Shown: piece by piece, positions 1-11,150 of the stretch
Numbering within the stretch: the stretch's first letter is position 1
How the letters are laid out: every line of letters begins with the position of its first letter
From: Blumeriella jaapii
Taxonomy: Eukaryota > Ascomycota > Leotiomycetes > Helotiales > Drepanopezizaceae
Direction of reading: 5' to 3'
NCBI GenBank assembly: GCA_009599575.1
Contig: VWND01000046.1
Span: 33,960-97,959 of the forward strand
DNA: 64,000 bases
Made by a program: the position numbers and the translations under genes
Notes under the pieces: generated by a model
What the model was told of the DNA's origin: nothing
The model's input: the letters and a program-made list of their open reading frames with translations, nothing else
Databases searched by the model: none

Positions 1-827
1 AAATCTAACAAAACTACGAAATATACAAAAAAAAGCTATTGATTATAATCGAATATTGCAAAAAGTACTTTTATATAATACGCTGCGACGAACTTTCCAT
101 TTTATATATTAATCATGCTTTTTTAATACACTTTTTTTTTATTTAAGTTTATTTACGAAACAATTTATACCCGATAAGCAGCTGAAATAAAAGTTTTTAA
201 TATAACAATTTATTATATTAAAAATCTTAAAAACAAAATAGCTAATATTTTATTAAAAAAACCATTTTTTTTGGTCAAAACTGCTCGAAAGCAGATTTAA
301 ATAAGTATAAAATATTAAATAATAAAAAAAAAGTATGGATTTAAAAAAACAAAATTAATAATTATAAAAAATTATTAAAAAAAATTATAAACCTTTTGGT
401 ATAATCAAAAAAAATAAAAGTTGAAAATATCCGAAAAATAATATAACTATTAATAATTGAAAAATTAGCAAAAACCTTTTCAGCCGATATTAATTTAATA
501 TTATTTTTAAAAAAAAAAAAATAAAAAAAACTATATGCTAGAATTAAAGCCCGAAGCTCCATTTGCAAAAATGTTATTACTGCTAAAAAATAAAAGTATT
601 GCAAAATTAACATTTGCTATTATTATAAACTCAAAACGAACGTACGAAAATTACTTTTAATATCCAAACGTTTTCAGATACTTTTACCGACAAAAATACC
701 CGACAAATTACGACAAAATCCGAAAAATACAATTACAACGCAAAGCATTTAAATACAAATAAAAAAACAACGCTTTTTAATATAAATAGAAAAGTATTTA
801 CAAAAAATATTTAATTTCCGGCCAGAT
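1..827 (+). pseudogene. Retroelement relic Z, left part (upstream of integrase)
   Basis: Very AT-rich DNA. The last 170 bases read on the + strand as a basic stretch (about 660-827, for example YDKIRKIQLQRKAFKYK) that runs directly into the integrase relic resuming at 13,851 once element A is removed. The join is supported by the CAGAT duplication at 823-827 and 13,851-13,855. Bases 1-650 show no recognisable domain. A minus-strand open frame at 362-613 is Phe/Ile-rich and looks like chance. I infer that this is the region before the integrase zinc finger of an old LTR retrotransposon; its 5' end lies outside the window. Confidence 0.5.
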
Positions 828-1095
828 TATAACGACTCACTTTTTTGCCACCTTTCGTGTCACCCCAGCAACCACGTATAACTGCAAGCTCCCTGGTCTT
901 CTGGTAGGTCTTCCCATCAATTGTAAAAACTATTCATATATATAAAACTTTTTCTTTTTAGCAACTTCTGCCTTTTGCAATTATTAATTCTAAGTAAATA
1001 TTTTATTACAAAACCAAAAGCTCGTTTTTTATACCATATAAACACGGCGACCAATTAATTAATTTTTCAGCTTTTCGATTAATTAAATCGTTATA
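828..1095 (+). repeat. 5' LTR of gypsy A
   Basis: 268 bp. It starts TATAACGACTCACTT (from TGTGACGACTC) and ends AAATCGTTATA (from GATCGTCACA). A TATA-like run CATATATATAAAAC at about 932-945 is the likely core promoter. The left half is well preserved (CACCCCAGCAACCACG), while the right half is heavily converted to A/T. Confidence 0.92.
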
Positions 1096-2734
1096 TTATC
1101 AACAACTTTTTTTCTACGATAGCGACGGCGTAAACTATCTTTTCTCTCGAATTCTTTACAAATTACATTAAAATAATCGACCGGTCGTAAAAAAGTTTAT
1201 TTCCGCATTTCGCGAAAAATAGCTTTTGTTCAACGATTTTTTTCTCAGCAGAGCTTTTCAGCTTTTACTACTATATTTTAACCTTTTTTTTTTCAATCAG
1301 CGAAAAAGCAGCCTCCCTCAAAAGCTTTTTCTTTTGAAAAACAATTTTTTTTTCGAAAAAAAAAAAACAAAAAAAAAAGCAGAACGCCAACCATTTCGCT
1401 TGCCATTTTTTTTTGGCAATTTAGCGCTAAAAGCGTTTAATTAAAACTTTTGCAAAATCAATTAAAAAAAACGCAAAAGCGTAAACGACAACTTTTGGAA
1501 ATTATACGATTGCGACAAACCTTTCAATTAAAGCATTTAATAAAATCTATCGAACGTGCTTTTGCCAATCGCGAATCTGCTGCTTTTTTTTTTTCTCGCA
1601 ACGTTTTATTTTAATTAATAAACGCTGCAAATCAACCTCCACGCTTTTCGCGAATTTTTTTTAAATTTTTTTATAACGGCCAAAACTTTAACACGCTTTT
1701 TAAACGCTATAATTCCTATTTATTTACTAACTTTCGACTAGCTCGTATAAAACGCGTTTCGAATTTTAAATTTAAACTAAATAATAATAAAAATTATAAA
1801 ACACGCTATTAAAAAACTAAAGTTTTCGATAATCTCGAATTTTATTACGATTATTTCGCTAGCGATCGATTTCGCAAAAATTATATATTCGATCAGACCG
1901 AAAACATAGCAAAAAAGTTTTTCATCCCGCGTATTTTAAACCGTTCCGACTTTATATTTTCCGAAAAATTAATAAAAAAAATCGCCGATTTCCTGGCCGA
2001 CTTTTCCGACGTTTAAAAAGCCGAAAACAAATTTAAAATACTTGTAATAAATACGTACGACGACTTTTAGCGATTTTACCTGCGATTTTCCATTTTCGCA
2101 ACGAACGCTTAAATACGAATTAACAAACAGCTTCGAAACGCTTTCCGCGATAAAATACTAAAGCGTTTACGAAAAAAGCTGCATTTGAAATAAGCGCGTA
2201 CAACAACCTTTAAGAATTAGCTTACGCCGTCCGATAAAAAAAACAAAATCAATTAGCTAAACGAATTTTATACGCGAATCGCTTTTCAATCAAATTTATT
2301 ATTTATTAAAATAATAAATTTTTAATCAAAGCGTACTACGAATTAAATCGTACGTACGAAAATCGTTTAAATACTCCATAAGCTTTTTTTTAGCCTTTTG
2401 CTGTTTTTTTTTTTTTTACGCCAAAACGCCTTTTTTAGCGTTTTTTCCTTTCGATCGGACCAACGATAACGCTTATCTTTTATTCCATATCAAAAAGTTT
2501 AAAAAAACCAATCTGCACGACCTTTTACGAACCGGCTTTCGATTCCACCCAAAAGCCCTTTTAAGCTGATAAGCGTAAACGAAGTCGAACCGGCCGAAAA
2601 TTCGTCCTTCGATAATAATAATAAAAACAAAAATCCTTTTTTAAACGACTTTCAAAACGCATACGAAAAAATTAAAAACTTTTCCGCCAATCGGAAAAAC
2701 GCCCAAGCCTAAGCAAAGCTTTTTTTTTAAACGC
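1096..2734 (+). pseudogene. gag: Gag relic of gypsy A
   Basis: Decayed Gag region. Recognisable by comparison with C and H: a short open stretch at 1,226-1,444 containing FQLLLLYFNLFFFNQ, then at about 1,830-2,270 the conserved block with YFASDRFRKNYIFDQTE, IPRILNRSDF and LHLK-ARTT. The last resembles the capsid core of gypsy Gag. Stops lie at former Trp and Gln codons. Gag would have formed the virus-like particle. There is no zinc knuckle that I can read. Confidence 0.7.
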
Positions 2735-2960
2735 GTTGCGCGATATACGTTATTTTAACGTTCGAAAGCTTTTTAATAGCGATTTATTAATAATTCCCGT
2801 TATATTTATTAAAAATAATTTTTCGTATAAAATAAAAGCGCTCGCCGACTTTAAAACGAACGGTTATACGTTAATCGATTCGGCGCTAATTAAATCCTTT
2901 TTTTTTTTTTAACTTTTAATTTAATTTCTTCCGGCTTTTTTTTTTATAAAAAAGTATAAT
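2735..2960 (+). pseudogene. Aspartic protease relic of gypsy A
   Basis: The stretch reads IKALADFKTNGY; family comparison suggests the active-site triad was ADSGANGY. The change from Ser-Gly-Ala to Phe-Lys-Thr needs only C-to-T and G-to-A steps. The same mutated triad occurs in C (18,424-18,636) and H (44,152-44,337). It would have processed Gag-Pol. Confidence 0.72.
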
Positions 2961-3659
2961 AAAGCTCGTGGCCATTTAATTATATATTTTACGTTTTTTA
3001 ACCTTATTATTAACAATGGAATATAATCGTTTACTTTTTTCTTAATTATCAATTTCGGAAATTATAATATGATTTTAAAAAAAGCTTGGTTGGCCGAATA
3101 CTAAATTTTATTAAATTATAATAAACGCAAGCTTTATTAGCCGAAATGTTACCCTCTTATAGCTTTTTACGCTCGTTATATTAAAGTTTTTTATTTGCAC
3201 TTCCGAAAAATTTAATTTCGCTATCAAAACGACGCTGTAAAACGTAATAAAAACTTTAATTAATTATAACAGATTTACGACGTTATGCAAAGCGTGAAAA
3301 AGTCGAATTTTATTCGCGATGCTAATTTCGATAGCGACGCTAATAAAATAATACAAAAAATTATATTATTTTTCCAAGCTGCCGATCTTTTTTTTATTAT
3401 TTCTTTTTCTTTTTTTCTTTTTTCGTTAAAACAGCTTTTTCGTTTTACAAAAAACAATTATATTAAAAACCGAAGAAAAACTTTCGCCGCGATAGCTTTT
3501 CAGTTTAATATAATCGATAATTTAAACAAGCTATCTTTTGAATTTTTCAAACGATCAATTCGAAAACGAGTTTTTTAATCTACTGCTTATTTAATTTTTA
3601 TTTGCCAAATTATTATATACGCTTTCAAGCTAATTTTTAGAAAAAAAGCAATTAAAATA
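2961..3659 (+). pseudogene. Protease-RT linker of gypsy A
   Basis: Decayed linker of the Pol polyprotein, conserved in C and H. It includes AWLAEYQ-like and RDANFDSDAN segments (for example 3,285-3,350). Open frames on both strands here (3,275-3,578) are short and low-complexity, and I read them as polyprotein remains rather than separate genes. Confidence 0.55.
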
Positions 3660-4791
3660 TTTTTAATTTCCTTATACGAAATCGATAAAATACTAAACGA
3701 CTTTACGTATAATATTTTTTTAAAACCTAATTTTACAATTTTTTCGAACGTTTTAAAACCAACGAAATATTGATTTCGACCCTTTTAATCAGCTTAACAA
3801 AGCTAATTTCGAATAAATTTTTTCTCGAATTCTTTCCCCCGAAGTATAAAAACCTCGAATACGTGTTTTCTAAAGCCGCCAGTAACGAGCTAGCTTTTCA
3901 CCGGCTTTACGATTATAAAATCGAACTTATTATAAATAAAAAAAAACTGAAATACATTTTTTTGTATAAAATATCGATTCCAAAGCTCGAAATTATTAAA
4001 ACTTATTTGCAAAATAATTTTAACAAAAGTTTTATCGAATCTTTTACCGTTCTTTTCGCTATTTTAATGCTTTTTGTTAAAAAACCCGACGGTTCATTGC
4101 GTTTTTGTATCAATTATCGAGCTTTTAATAATATAACTCGTAAAAATCGCTATCTTTTTTTTTTTTCGATAAAACTTTTGTTCGTTTTTCGAAAGCGCGA
4201 ATTTTTACGAAGTTCGATATTCGTTAAGCTTTTTATAAAATTCGAATGGATCCCGCTAATAAAAAACTAACGACGTTTCGTACGCGTTACGGCGCTTATA
4301 AATGCAAAATACTATTTTTTGGCCTTATTAATAAATCCGCAATCTATCAACGTTATATAAACGACGTTTTTTTCGATTATTTAAAAGATTTTTATATTAT
4401 ATACTTAAATAATATTTTTATTTATTCGTCCGACCTTTTAAAACACGCCATATACGTTCGCAAAATATTTTAAAAGTTCGCTGACGCTAAATTACAGGCC
4501 GATATTCGGAAGTCTAAATTCAACGTTATTCGAACCCGTTATTTAAATTTTATTATTTCTACTAAAAGCTTAAAAATAAATTCAGAAAAGGTTTTCGTAA
4601 TCGCCCACTGAAAGCCTTTTATTATTATAAAAGATATACAAAACTTTTTTAGTTTTTGTAATTGTTACCGACGTTTTATTCGAAATTACGATATAATTAC
4701 AAAGCTTTTAATTTATTTAACTAAAACTAACGTTTTTTACAATTTTATTTTTAAATGTCAGAAAAGTTTCGATCTTTTTATATTAGCCTTT
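3660..4791 (+). pseudogene. pol: Reverse transcriptase relic of gypsy A
   Basis: Ty3/gypsy reverse transcriptase. Visible in order: YKNLEYVFSKA, HRLYDYKIEL, then KKPDGSLRFCINYRAFNN (4,080-4,135; canonical KKDGSLRFCVDYRALN), FRTRYGAYKCK (about 4,273-4,305), QRYINDVFFDYL and the catalytic box, here YLNNIFIYS instead of YLDDILIYS. Both catalytic Asp codons have become Asn (GAC to AAC/AAT), so the copy is dead. The coding stretch is cut at 4,791 by copia B and resumes at 13,033. Confidence 0.93.
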
Positions 4792-5093
4792 TGTTGCGCT
4801 ATATTTACATTCCTTTATTTCCTTTCATTTCTTTTGTTCCAGATTTATTTTTCCTATACGCTTTCAATAGTTAGATATTCCTGGAGCTCGGAAAGGCTCG
4901 TAGTCACGTGATAACGAGCCTTCTCGAAAACTAGTTTTTCCGAGCGATTAACTAAACGAGCCCGAACTTTTCGTTTTCTGCGGAAAGCTCGCTAATTAAA
5001 CTTAGAATAATACAAGAAACATTTTACTGCAAATAATTTATTCGTTCTAGCCTCCGATAAAAGTTTTTACCGATTATTCGGCTATATACGACA
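4792..5093 (+). repeat. 5' LTR of copia B
   Basis: 302 bp, TGTTGCGC...ACGACA. It contains a perfect 9-bp inverted repeat (AAGGCTCGT at 4,893-4,901, ACGAGCCTT at 4,914-4,922) around a loop holding TCACGTGA. In the 3' LTR this hairpin is eroded (GGCTTGTAATTACGTAATAACGAGC). The pyrimidine-rich tract after the first 20 bases still has C residues that are all T in the 3' LTR. Confidence 0.9.
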
Positions 5094-5104
5094 GTTATAA
5101 GCTT
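5094..5104 (+). other. Primer-binding site of B (half initiator-Met tRNA)
   Basis: Directly after the LTR the sequence is GTTATAAGCTT. Undoing two RIP-type changes gives GTTATGAGCC, the complement of the anticodon arm of initiator Met tRNA (GGCTCATAAC). Drosophila copia is known to be primed by a 5' half of this tRNA. The site is therefore inferred to use the same primer; the match depends on the assumed ancestral bases. Confidence 0.6.
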
Positions 5105-5539
5105 CGGAGCTAATTAATAAGCTTTTTTTTGCAATACATACGCTAGAAGACTCGTTGAAAACCTTTATCGGTTAATTTATTCGAATTGTCAAAAGATATT
5201 CGTAAGAGATTATATTTTGCAAAGTTTTTTTTACTTAGCAAAAGGCTACGAATCGATAAAAAGCTATTGAAAATACGGGAAGCATTAATTTTTCGATTTT
5301 TTTAATTTATAAATTTTATTTTTATTTTTTTATTTTTTTCAACCCAATCAATCGACTTTTCATAACGAAAATAATATATCGGCTTTTACGAAAAAAAAGG
5401 TTTTTCTTTACGATCCAAAATCGTGAATCTCCTGGTTGAAAGCGTATAAATTTCACCGATCAGGGATTTTTCCTTTCGAATACACCGATTCTGACTTTTC
5501 ACTTCGCTTTTTTATTAATAAACGATTACAAAAACAGTC

Positions 5540-6837
5540 GCTATATCAGTTTATCGATTAAAAAAACAAAAAAGCGCTAAGCAGATTACGATAAAAAATG
5601 CGCCGAATACAACGGCATAACCGAGGCAGAAAAAGCCGCCGTTACGATTGATAATCTTTTCGATAGGCTTCGATCAGCTAATTTGATCTTCGACGATTTG
5701 AAAAATAAAATCGATTATTTTTTTAAAAATTATTTAAAAAAGTTTAAAAAATGGCAAAAATACGTTATTGCCAATTAAAAATTGCTCGATTAAGTTTTTT
5801 TAATTATAAAAACCAGTTTAATAAACTTTGCAATTGCTTAATCGAAAATCAACGCTATTAATAAAAAAAAAGCGTACGCCATTTTTCATATTGATTTGCA
5901 AAAAGATTTTTTGATAAATAAAAATATGCGTAAAATCAAAAATCTATATTATAAAAAAAAGCAGAAATTATTTTAAGCATTCGTTTGTATTCTGAAAAAA
6001 GATATTACCTCTGTATATTTTTCCGTGATTAGCTTCGTTAAATTTAATTATAAAAACACTTTTCGCAAAGCGTATAGCGAAAAGATAAATATAACCGAAT
6101 AAGTGAAAAAATAGCAAACCGCTTACAAAGCAGTTATCGAATACAAGATTTCTAATATAAATAGCCGCTACGCTGTCACCGATTTTTTCGACGCAATCGC
6201 CGCATATATTAATTTATAATAGGCGAACGGCAAAAAAACTAAGTATTTGGAAAACGAATTTGCCGGTCTTTTTATAAAAAAAATTTCAATCGAACTGAGC
6301 TTTATAATCTTTTCTTTTGAAAACAACCGAAAATTCGATAATTCAAGCCGAAAGATCGGAGTTTTCGCCACTTTTTTTTTCGATTTTAAAAACAACGATA
6401 CTTCGAAAGATCGTAGAAAAGAAAAAAAAAAAAAGCAAAAAAAAAAAAAGGAAAAGAATATGACTGTTTATACGACATTTTCAAAAAAGCGTTATTTTTA
6501 TTTTTTAATCGATTATAAAAAGCTTTTGTACGCAATAAATGGTCGTCGTAAAAAAAAGATTTTTTTCAATTTCTTAAATAAGCAAAAAATCGCTGAAATG
6601 CGAAAAGAGCTGTTTTTTAATTATAAAAAAGCTTTAAAAGCTTTAAATAAAAAAAGTATTCAAATAGTCGCAATTAATAAAATTCTTGGAATTTTAATAA
6701 TTAAGCCAAAACAAATTTTAAAATTAATTTCTAAAAACGACCAAAAAAAAAATTTTATCGCAACTTTCTGTTTTTTTTGTTTTGATGCGATTAAAAAACA
6801 TTTCGGAATCAACGTTTTAGCTTTGAAACCTGATTAA
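5540..6837 (+). pseudogene. gag: Gag relic of copia B
   Basis: Reading begins near 5,585 with DYDKKCAEYNGITEAEKAA and DNLFDRLRSANLIFDDLKNK, a helical segment like copia Gag. After several stops the frame is open from 6,247 to 6,837 (FAGLFIKKISIELSF..., then a Lys-rich run at 6,415-6,460). A possible zinc-binding remnant, ATFCFFCFDAIKKHF, lies at about 6,762-6,806 and is compatible with a CxxC finger but not diagnostic. Product: structural capsid protein. Inactivated by stops. Confidence 0.65.
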
Positions 6838-7260
6838 TATTATTTTTTAAATAAAAGTATTTTTTTTAATAACTGTTTTAAAACTTATTTAATAAACGAT
6901 AAAAACCTTTTTATCGAAAGATTTTACAAAAAGATTAATAATTTTATTAATAGCGTTTATGCAAGCATATAAAATTTTTTAATCGTCGGAAAAAAAAATC
7001 GTTTAATAAAAAAGGCTTTTCGCAAGAAAAATAAAAAGTTTTGAAATATGATTTTTAATAATATAACGTTCGTTTCAGATTTTACTATTAATATTATTTC
7101 CGCTAGTTTTTTAGCTAAAAGGGTTATTAATTCTAAGGATTAAATAATATTTTTCGTTTTAAAAGTTTTAAAAGCTTTATTTTAAGACGTTAGTATTAAA
7201 CGATCGCCGATTTTTATATATTTGAATATATTAAAATTAATTGCTTTTTTTATTCGCATT
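6838..7260 (+). pseudogene. Protease region relic of copia B
   Basis: Reads YYFLNKSIFFNNCFKTY, then FINSVYASI, VGKKNRLIKKAF and ITFVSDFTINIISASFLAK. This is the copia protease pattern: D-S-G-A box, then a segment like VGNGSxLxxxGxG, then NVLYVPDLxxNLLSVS. The catalytic D-S-G is degraded to N-K-S. Family assignment rests on the order of these blocks before the integrase. Confidence 0.6.
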
Positions 7261-8520
7261 TCCCACGTAATAATTTAAACTTTTTGAAACGTAATTCGCT
7301 CGGCCTAATGATTTATATAATTCCGAAACGTCGTACGCGCTATAAATTCAAAAAAAGCAGCGTGTTTACGTACGATCGGAATAACGATGCGCGCTTATAA
7401 TATTTTCGTTCGGGCCATTTGAATAAAAACGCGTTCGAAAAACTGGTCGAAACCATTCGTAAAATAAAAATCAAAAGCTTAATTAAAATAAAATGCGAAA
7501 AATGTATTATTACGTATTTAAAGCAAATGATTTTAAAAGCAATATCAGAAAACAAATTTTTCAAGTCTTTTTTTCGCATCGGCTAAGACTTTTACGATTA
7601 TTTCAAAAGTCGTAGAAAAACTTACAACGGCTCGACGTAAATATTTTTAATAAAAAACGAATATAATAAAAAGATTTAAGTTTTCGCTATTAAAACGAAA
7701 GATATAAAAATCGTTTTGGACCGTTTCCAAAAGTTCGACGTATAAATAAAACGCTAATATAACTTTTTTATTTGCAAAATTCGATAAAATAACGAATCGT
7801 CGGTAATTTCAAAACAAGAAAATATTATTTCGAAATATTAAAAATAGGCGAAACGCAAAAATATCGATTTGGAATTGATTTTATTTTACGTGCATTAGCT
7901 AAACGGCTCGATCGAACGAGTAAAAAAAAATAATTAAGCGTTCGATAAAAATAAAAATTAAAACAAAACTTTTAATTTCTTTTTAGTCCGAAACGATAAA
8001 AACAGCAGCGCATTTGTATAATATATCGCCGTTTGCGAAAAAACAATTTAAGTTTTTAAATAAAATTCTGCACAACTAATTTAAGCAATATTTCCGGTAT
8101 TACAACCCTGCTATTATAAAAGCGCGTACGGCCGATTTTAAACCAAACTGAAGCAAAGTTTATGCGTACGAAGCTCGTGCGTATTTAATAATAAAAAATC
8201 GAAAAATTACAAAACACAAAAGAAAATTTAAAATTCTTCCGAAAAAACATATCGGATATTTAGTTAAATATAGCGCTTTTAATATTTACAAAATCTAAAT
8301 GCTTTAATTAATGCGTATAATTACAAGCCGAAACGTAGTATTTAACGAGTCCAAATTCTATTTTTCGGAAGCTAAAAGTCTAAGTTTTATAATTAAATTA
8401 AAGTTTTAAAAGATCGTGGAATTTATCGAAAACGCGAAAAACGAAAAAGCTCAGGACGCTAAGTATTAGATATTAGCGGACGGTTTTAATAACGGCGCAG
8501 ATCAGTAAAACTCGGTGTGT
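7261..8520 (+). pseudogene. Integrase relic of copia B
   Basis: GAG-pre-integrase segment at about 7,395-7,520: HLNKNAFEKLVETIRKIKIKS followed by CEKCI, a H...CxxC zinc finger. Then DFYDYFKSRRKTYNG and VFAIKTKDIKIVLDRFQKFDV, which fit the integrase core, and ELILFYVH-LNGSIERV near 7,875-7,925, which matches the end of a copia core (PHTPQLNGVVER). Several stops. Product would have inserted cDNA into the genome. Confidence 0.78.
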
Positions 8521-9719
8521 TAAAAAAGGGGTAATATAAAAAAAAAGCTATTATTACAAAACGAGCATTTTTCAGATTTTACAAAAAGGAATGGAAGTCT
8601 TTTTCCATCGGAGCCGCTATTAAAATCAGAATCGATTTTAAATTTTTTTGATAAACTTTTAAGGCCTACGATGAAAAAAAAAACATTTTAATATTAATAA
8701 ATTTAAATATTTTAAAAAAAGCTAAATTTTCGAAGGTAAAAGACTTAATAAAAATCGAAGCGATCGAGCCTTTTTTTACGATCGATTCAAACGTTTAAAA
8801 CTCGAAAATAATAATTTTTTATAAAAGTTTTTTCGATAAAGCTATTACCGACCAATTTTAATTTTTAAGATTAATTATTAATCGGAAATATGCAAAACAT
8901 ATTCGAAACATTTTGACCGACGCGATAAAAGCGTTAAAAAGTTATAGAAATTCAAAAAAAAGTAACAGATTAGCAAAGCTTATTATTGTAAAACAGGATA
9001 AAGCAAAGCAAAGCTTCAGAAGATTTTCCGGCGCGAGCATAAAAATAGCTTTATACGAAAAAGCGCGCAATTTAACTTTTTAAATTATAATTAAAAGTTA
9101 TCGCTCGGCAAATCAAACGCCAAATCGATTTAAAATAAAATAGCTATCTGAACGTTTGCTTTTGAAAGCTTTTCCAAAGCTGATTATTAAAAAAAAAGTA
9201 TTATTTAGAAAAAAAAAAAAATAAATCGAAGTTTCCGATAAGCGATAAAAAGCAGCTGATTTTAAAAACTGCTAAACAAAATCGTATAAACTTTATTTTA
9301 TATTAGCCGGATAGACCGGAAATATACGCCACGGTATATAAAATCTTTTAACTAATAGTTTTATTTATTAAATAACAAATCGACGAATTTGTTTATACGT
9401 TTTAAATAAACGAGCCGATTTAAATAAATAAAAAAGACTTTTAGGCTGTTTACGCAGTAATAGCGGCTTCGATAAAAAAAAAAATCGGTAAAAAATATTT
9501 AATTTTCCGATAAAAAAACAATATCGGAACAATTTACCGAAAGCTTTAAAAAACTAAAACGAATTGAAAAACTATCAGATAGGAAAGCAATTCAAAAAGG
9601 AAGCAAAGACCGAAATCAAAAACTTGAAAACCAAAAAGTGCTAAAAAATTGTTAAAAAAAATAAAATTATAAAACTTATTTTATTTAAATAAGTTTTTAT
9701 ATATAAAATAAATAGTTTA
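8521..9719 (+). pseudogene. Integrase-RT linker of copia B
   Basis: Pol segment between integrase and RT. Charged, low-complexity text. At about 9,380-9,470 it reads YTF-INEPI, FRAVYAVIAASIKKKIGKKY, typical of the start of copia RT domains, where a phrase about repeated transposition substrates gives way to the RT fold. No separate gene is visible. Confidence 0.5.
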
Positions 9720-10370
9720 GGCGAATTGCAACGATGCAAATCGAAACTAGTCGTGAAAAAAGATTTTTAAAACGAAGCTTTAATTTTTTTTATATACGCA
9801 GCAATTTTCGCAGCCGTTTTTTTTTTTTCCGAACGGTTATAACGCTGGCGGTTTATTTCGATTTGGAAATTAAGCAATTCGATATAATTAATATATTTGT
9901 TAATGCAAAACGAAATTTTAAAAATAAGTTAGTTACGTGCTATTTGCTTAATAAATTTAAATTATTAAGTATAATAGTACAGCTAAACCGAGTTTTGTAT
10001 AAGTTAAGAAACTTTCCAGTTTTATAATACGACGAATTCGCCAATATTTTAAAAAAGCTGAAGTTCGAATTAATAAGCGAAAAGCCTTGTATATTCGCTA
10101 ACGAGATGCGAAGCGTATACGTGGCGTTTTACGTCGACGATATTTAAGTTTTATACCACGCTTTTTTATTTGTTTAAAAGCCGACGAAATTATTTTCGGT
10201 TTGAAAAAAGCTTACGAGCTTATAAATATAAAAGATTTGGATTACTTTTTCGAAGTCCGTATTTTACGAAACAAATAAAAAAAAAAGTCTTTTTGTTTTA
10301 CGATTCGTATATCGAAAAAATCGCTACGAAGTTTGATATATGCAAAAAAACGTTTTTTTAAATACGCTTT
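9720..10370 (+). pseudogene. pol: Reverse transcriptase relic of copia B
   Basis: Copia-family reverse transcriptase. Seen: FRTVITLAVYFDLEIKQFDI with INIFVNAKRN (9,826-9,915; canonical D-V-x-A-F-L-N), LNRVLYKLRNFP (LxKALYGLRQAP), then KPCIFANE, and the intact catalytic box VAFYVDDI at about 10,120-10,145. A stop directly follows. The next block, FGLKKAYELI...DYFFEVRILRNK, continues in another frame at 10,170-10,361. The catalytic YVDD survives although the gene is broken. Confidence 0.92.
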
Positions 10371-11150
10371 TTCCAATCTGCGAATTTGTTAAAAACCCAG
10401 GCGTAGCTACGCTTTCGCAGATCAAAAAGTATTAAAAAAAAAAATCGGTTTAATTTTGTATACGGCTATTATGCTTCGATCCGACGTAGCTTTCGCAGCT
10501 TTTTAGTTTTTTTTTACTTTTTTACCAATTTAAGTTTTTAATATTTCGAAGCAGCTAATTAAACGCTTCGATATTTTTTTATAAAACGAGGTTTTTAAAA
10601 ATCGTTTACAATTGGAAGGAGCGAAAAAACCAATTAATAGTTTCCACCGACGCTTTTTTCGCCGACGATTTAAAAATTCGGAAATTTTTTTAAAAAAATA
10701 TATTTTTTTTTTTCGAAAATATTATTTTATAAAAAATTATACGATAAAACATAATTATTATTTTTTTAATTAAAGCGAAACTATTTGCTTATATAACGAC
10801 CGTAAAAGAAATAATAGCATTCCAACGTTTTTTTTAAAAAGCTTCGATTCGATATTATTTTTAAATAAAACGTATATTGCGATAATTAGCAAACGATCAG
10901 ATTAATCGTAAAAAACAAAAAAAAAATCTTTACGAAGCTTTGCTACGTCGATATAAGCAATATATGGATTCGTTAAAAATACTAAAATAAAAAGTTTAAA
11001 ATTATATATTTTTTAATAAATAAAATGTACGCAAACGGTTTTATTAAAAATCTAATCCGATAAAAATACGAAAGTTTCGTTAAACTTTTTAATTTACGAG
11101 ATTTTCGGAATTTTATCGAAAAGCTCGATTAATCGAGTTGAAAAGCTTGT
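10371..11150 (+). pseudogene. RNase H relic of copia B
   Basis: Follows RT with the copia connection pattern: YASAIGSLLYTAIMLRSDVAFA-like reading at about 10,435-10,500 (IGLILYTAIMLRSDVAFAA), then a W-Kxx-NSFHRRFFRRRFKN region and VKEIIAFQR. Stops and frame changes throughout. It would have removed the RNA strand during cDNA synthesis. Confidence 0.7.

Noticed and set aside
3275..3457. Minus-strand ORF over the gypsy A linker
   Set aside because: Shadow of the Pol reading on the + strand; same for 7,340-7,579, 15,212-15,400, 25,420-25,704, 28,380-28,685, 32,728-32,961 and 33,005-33,241.
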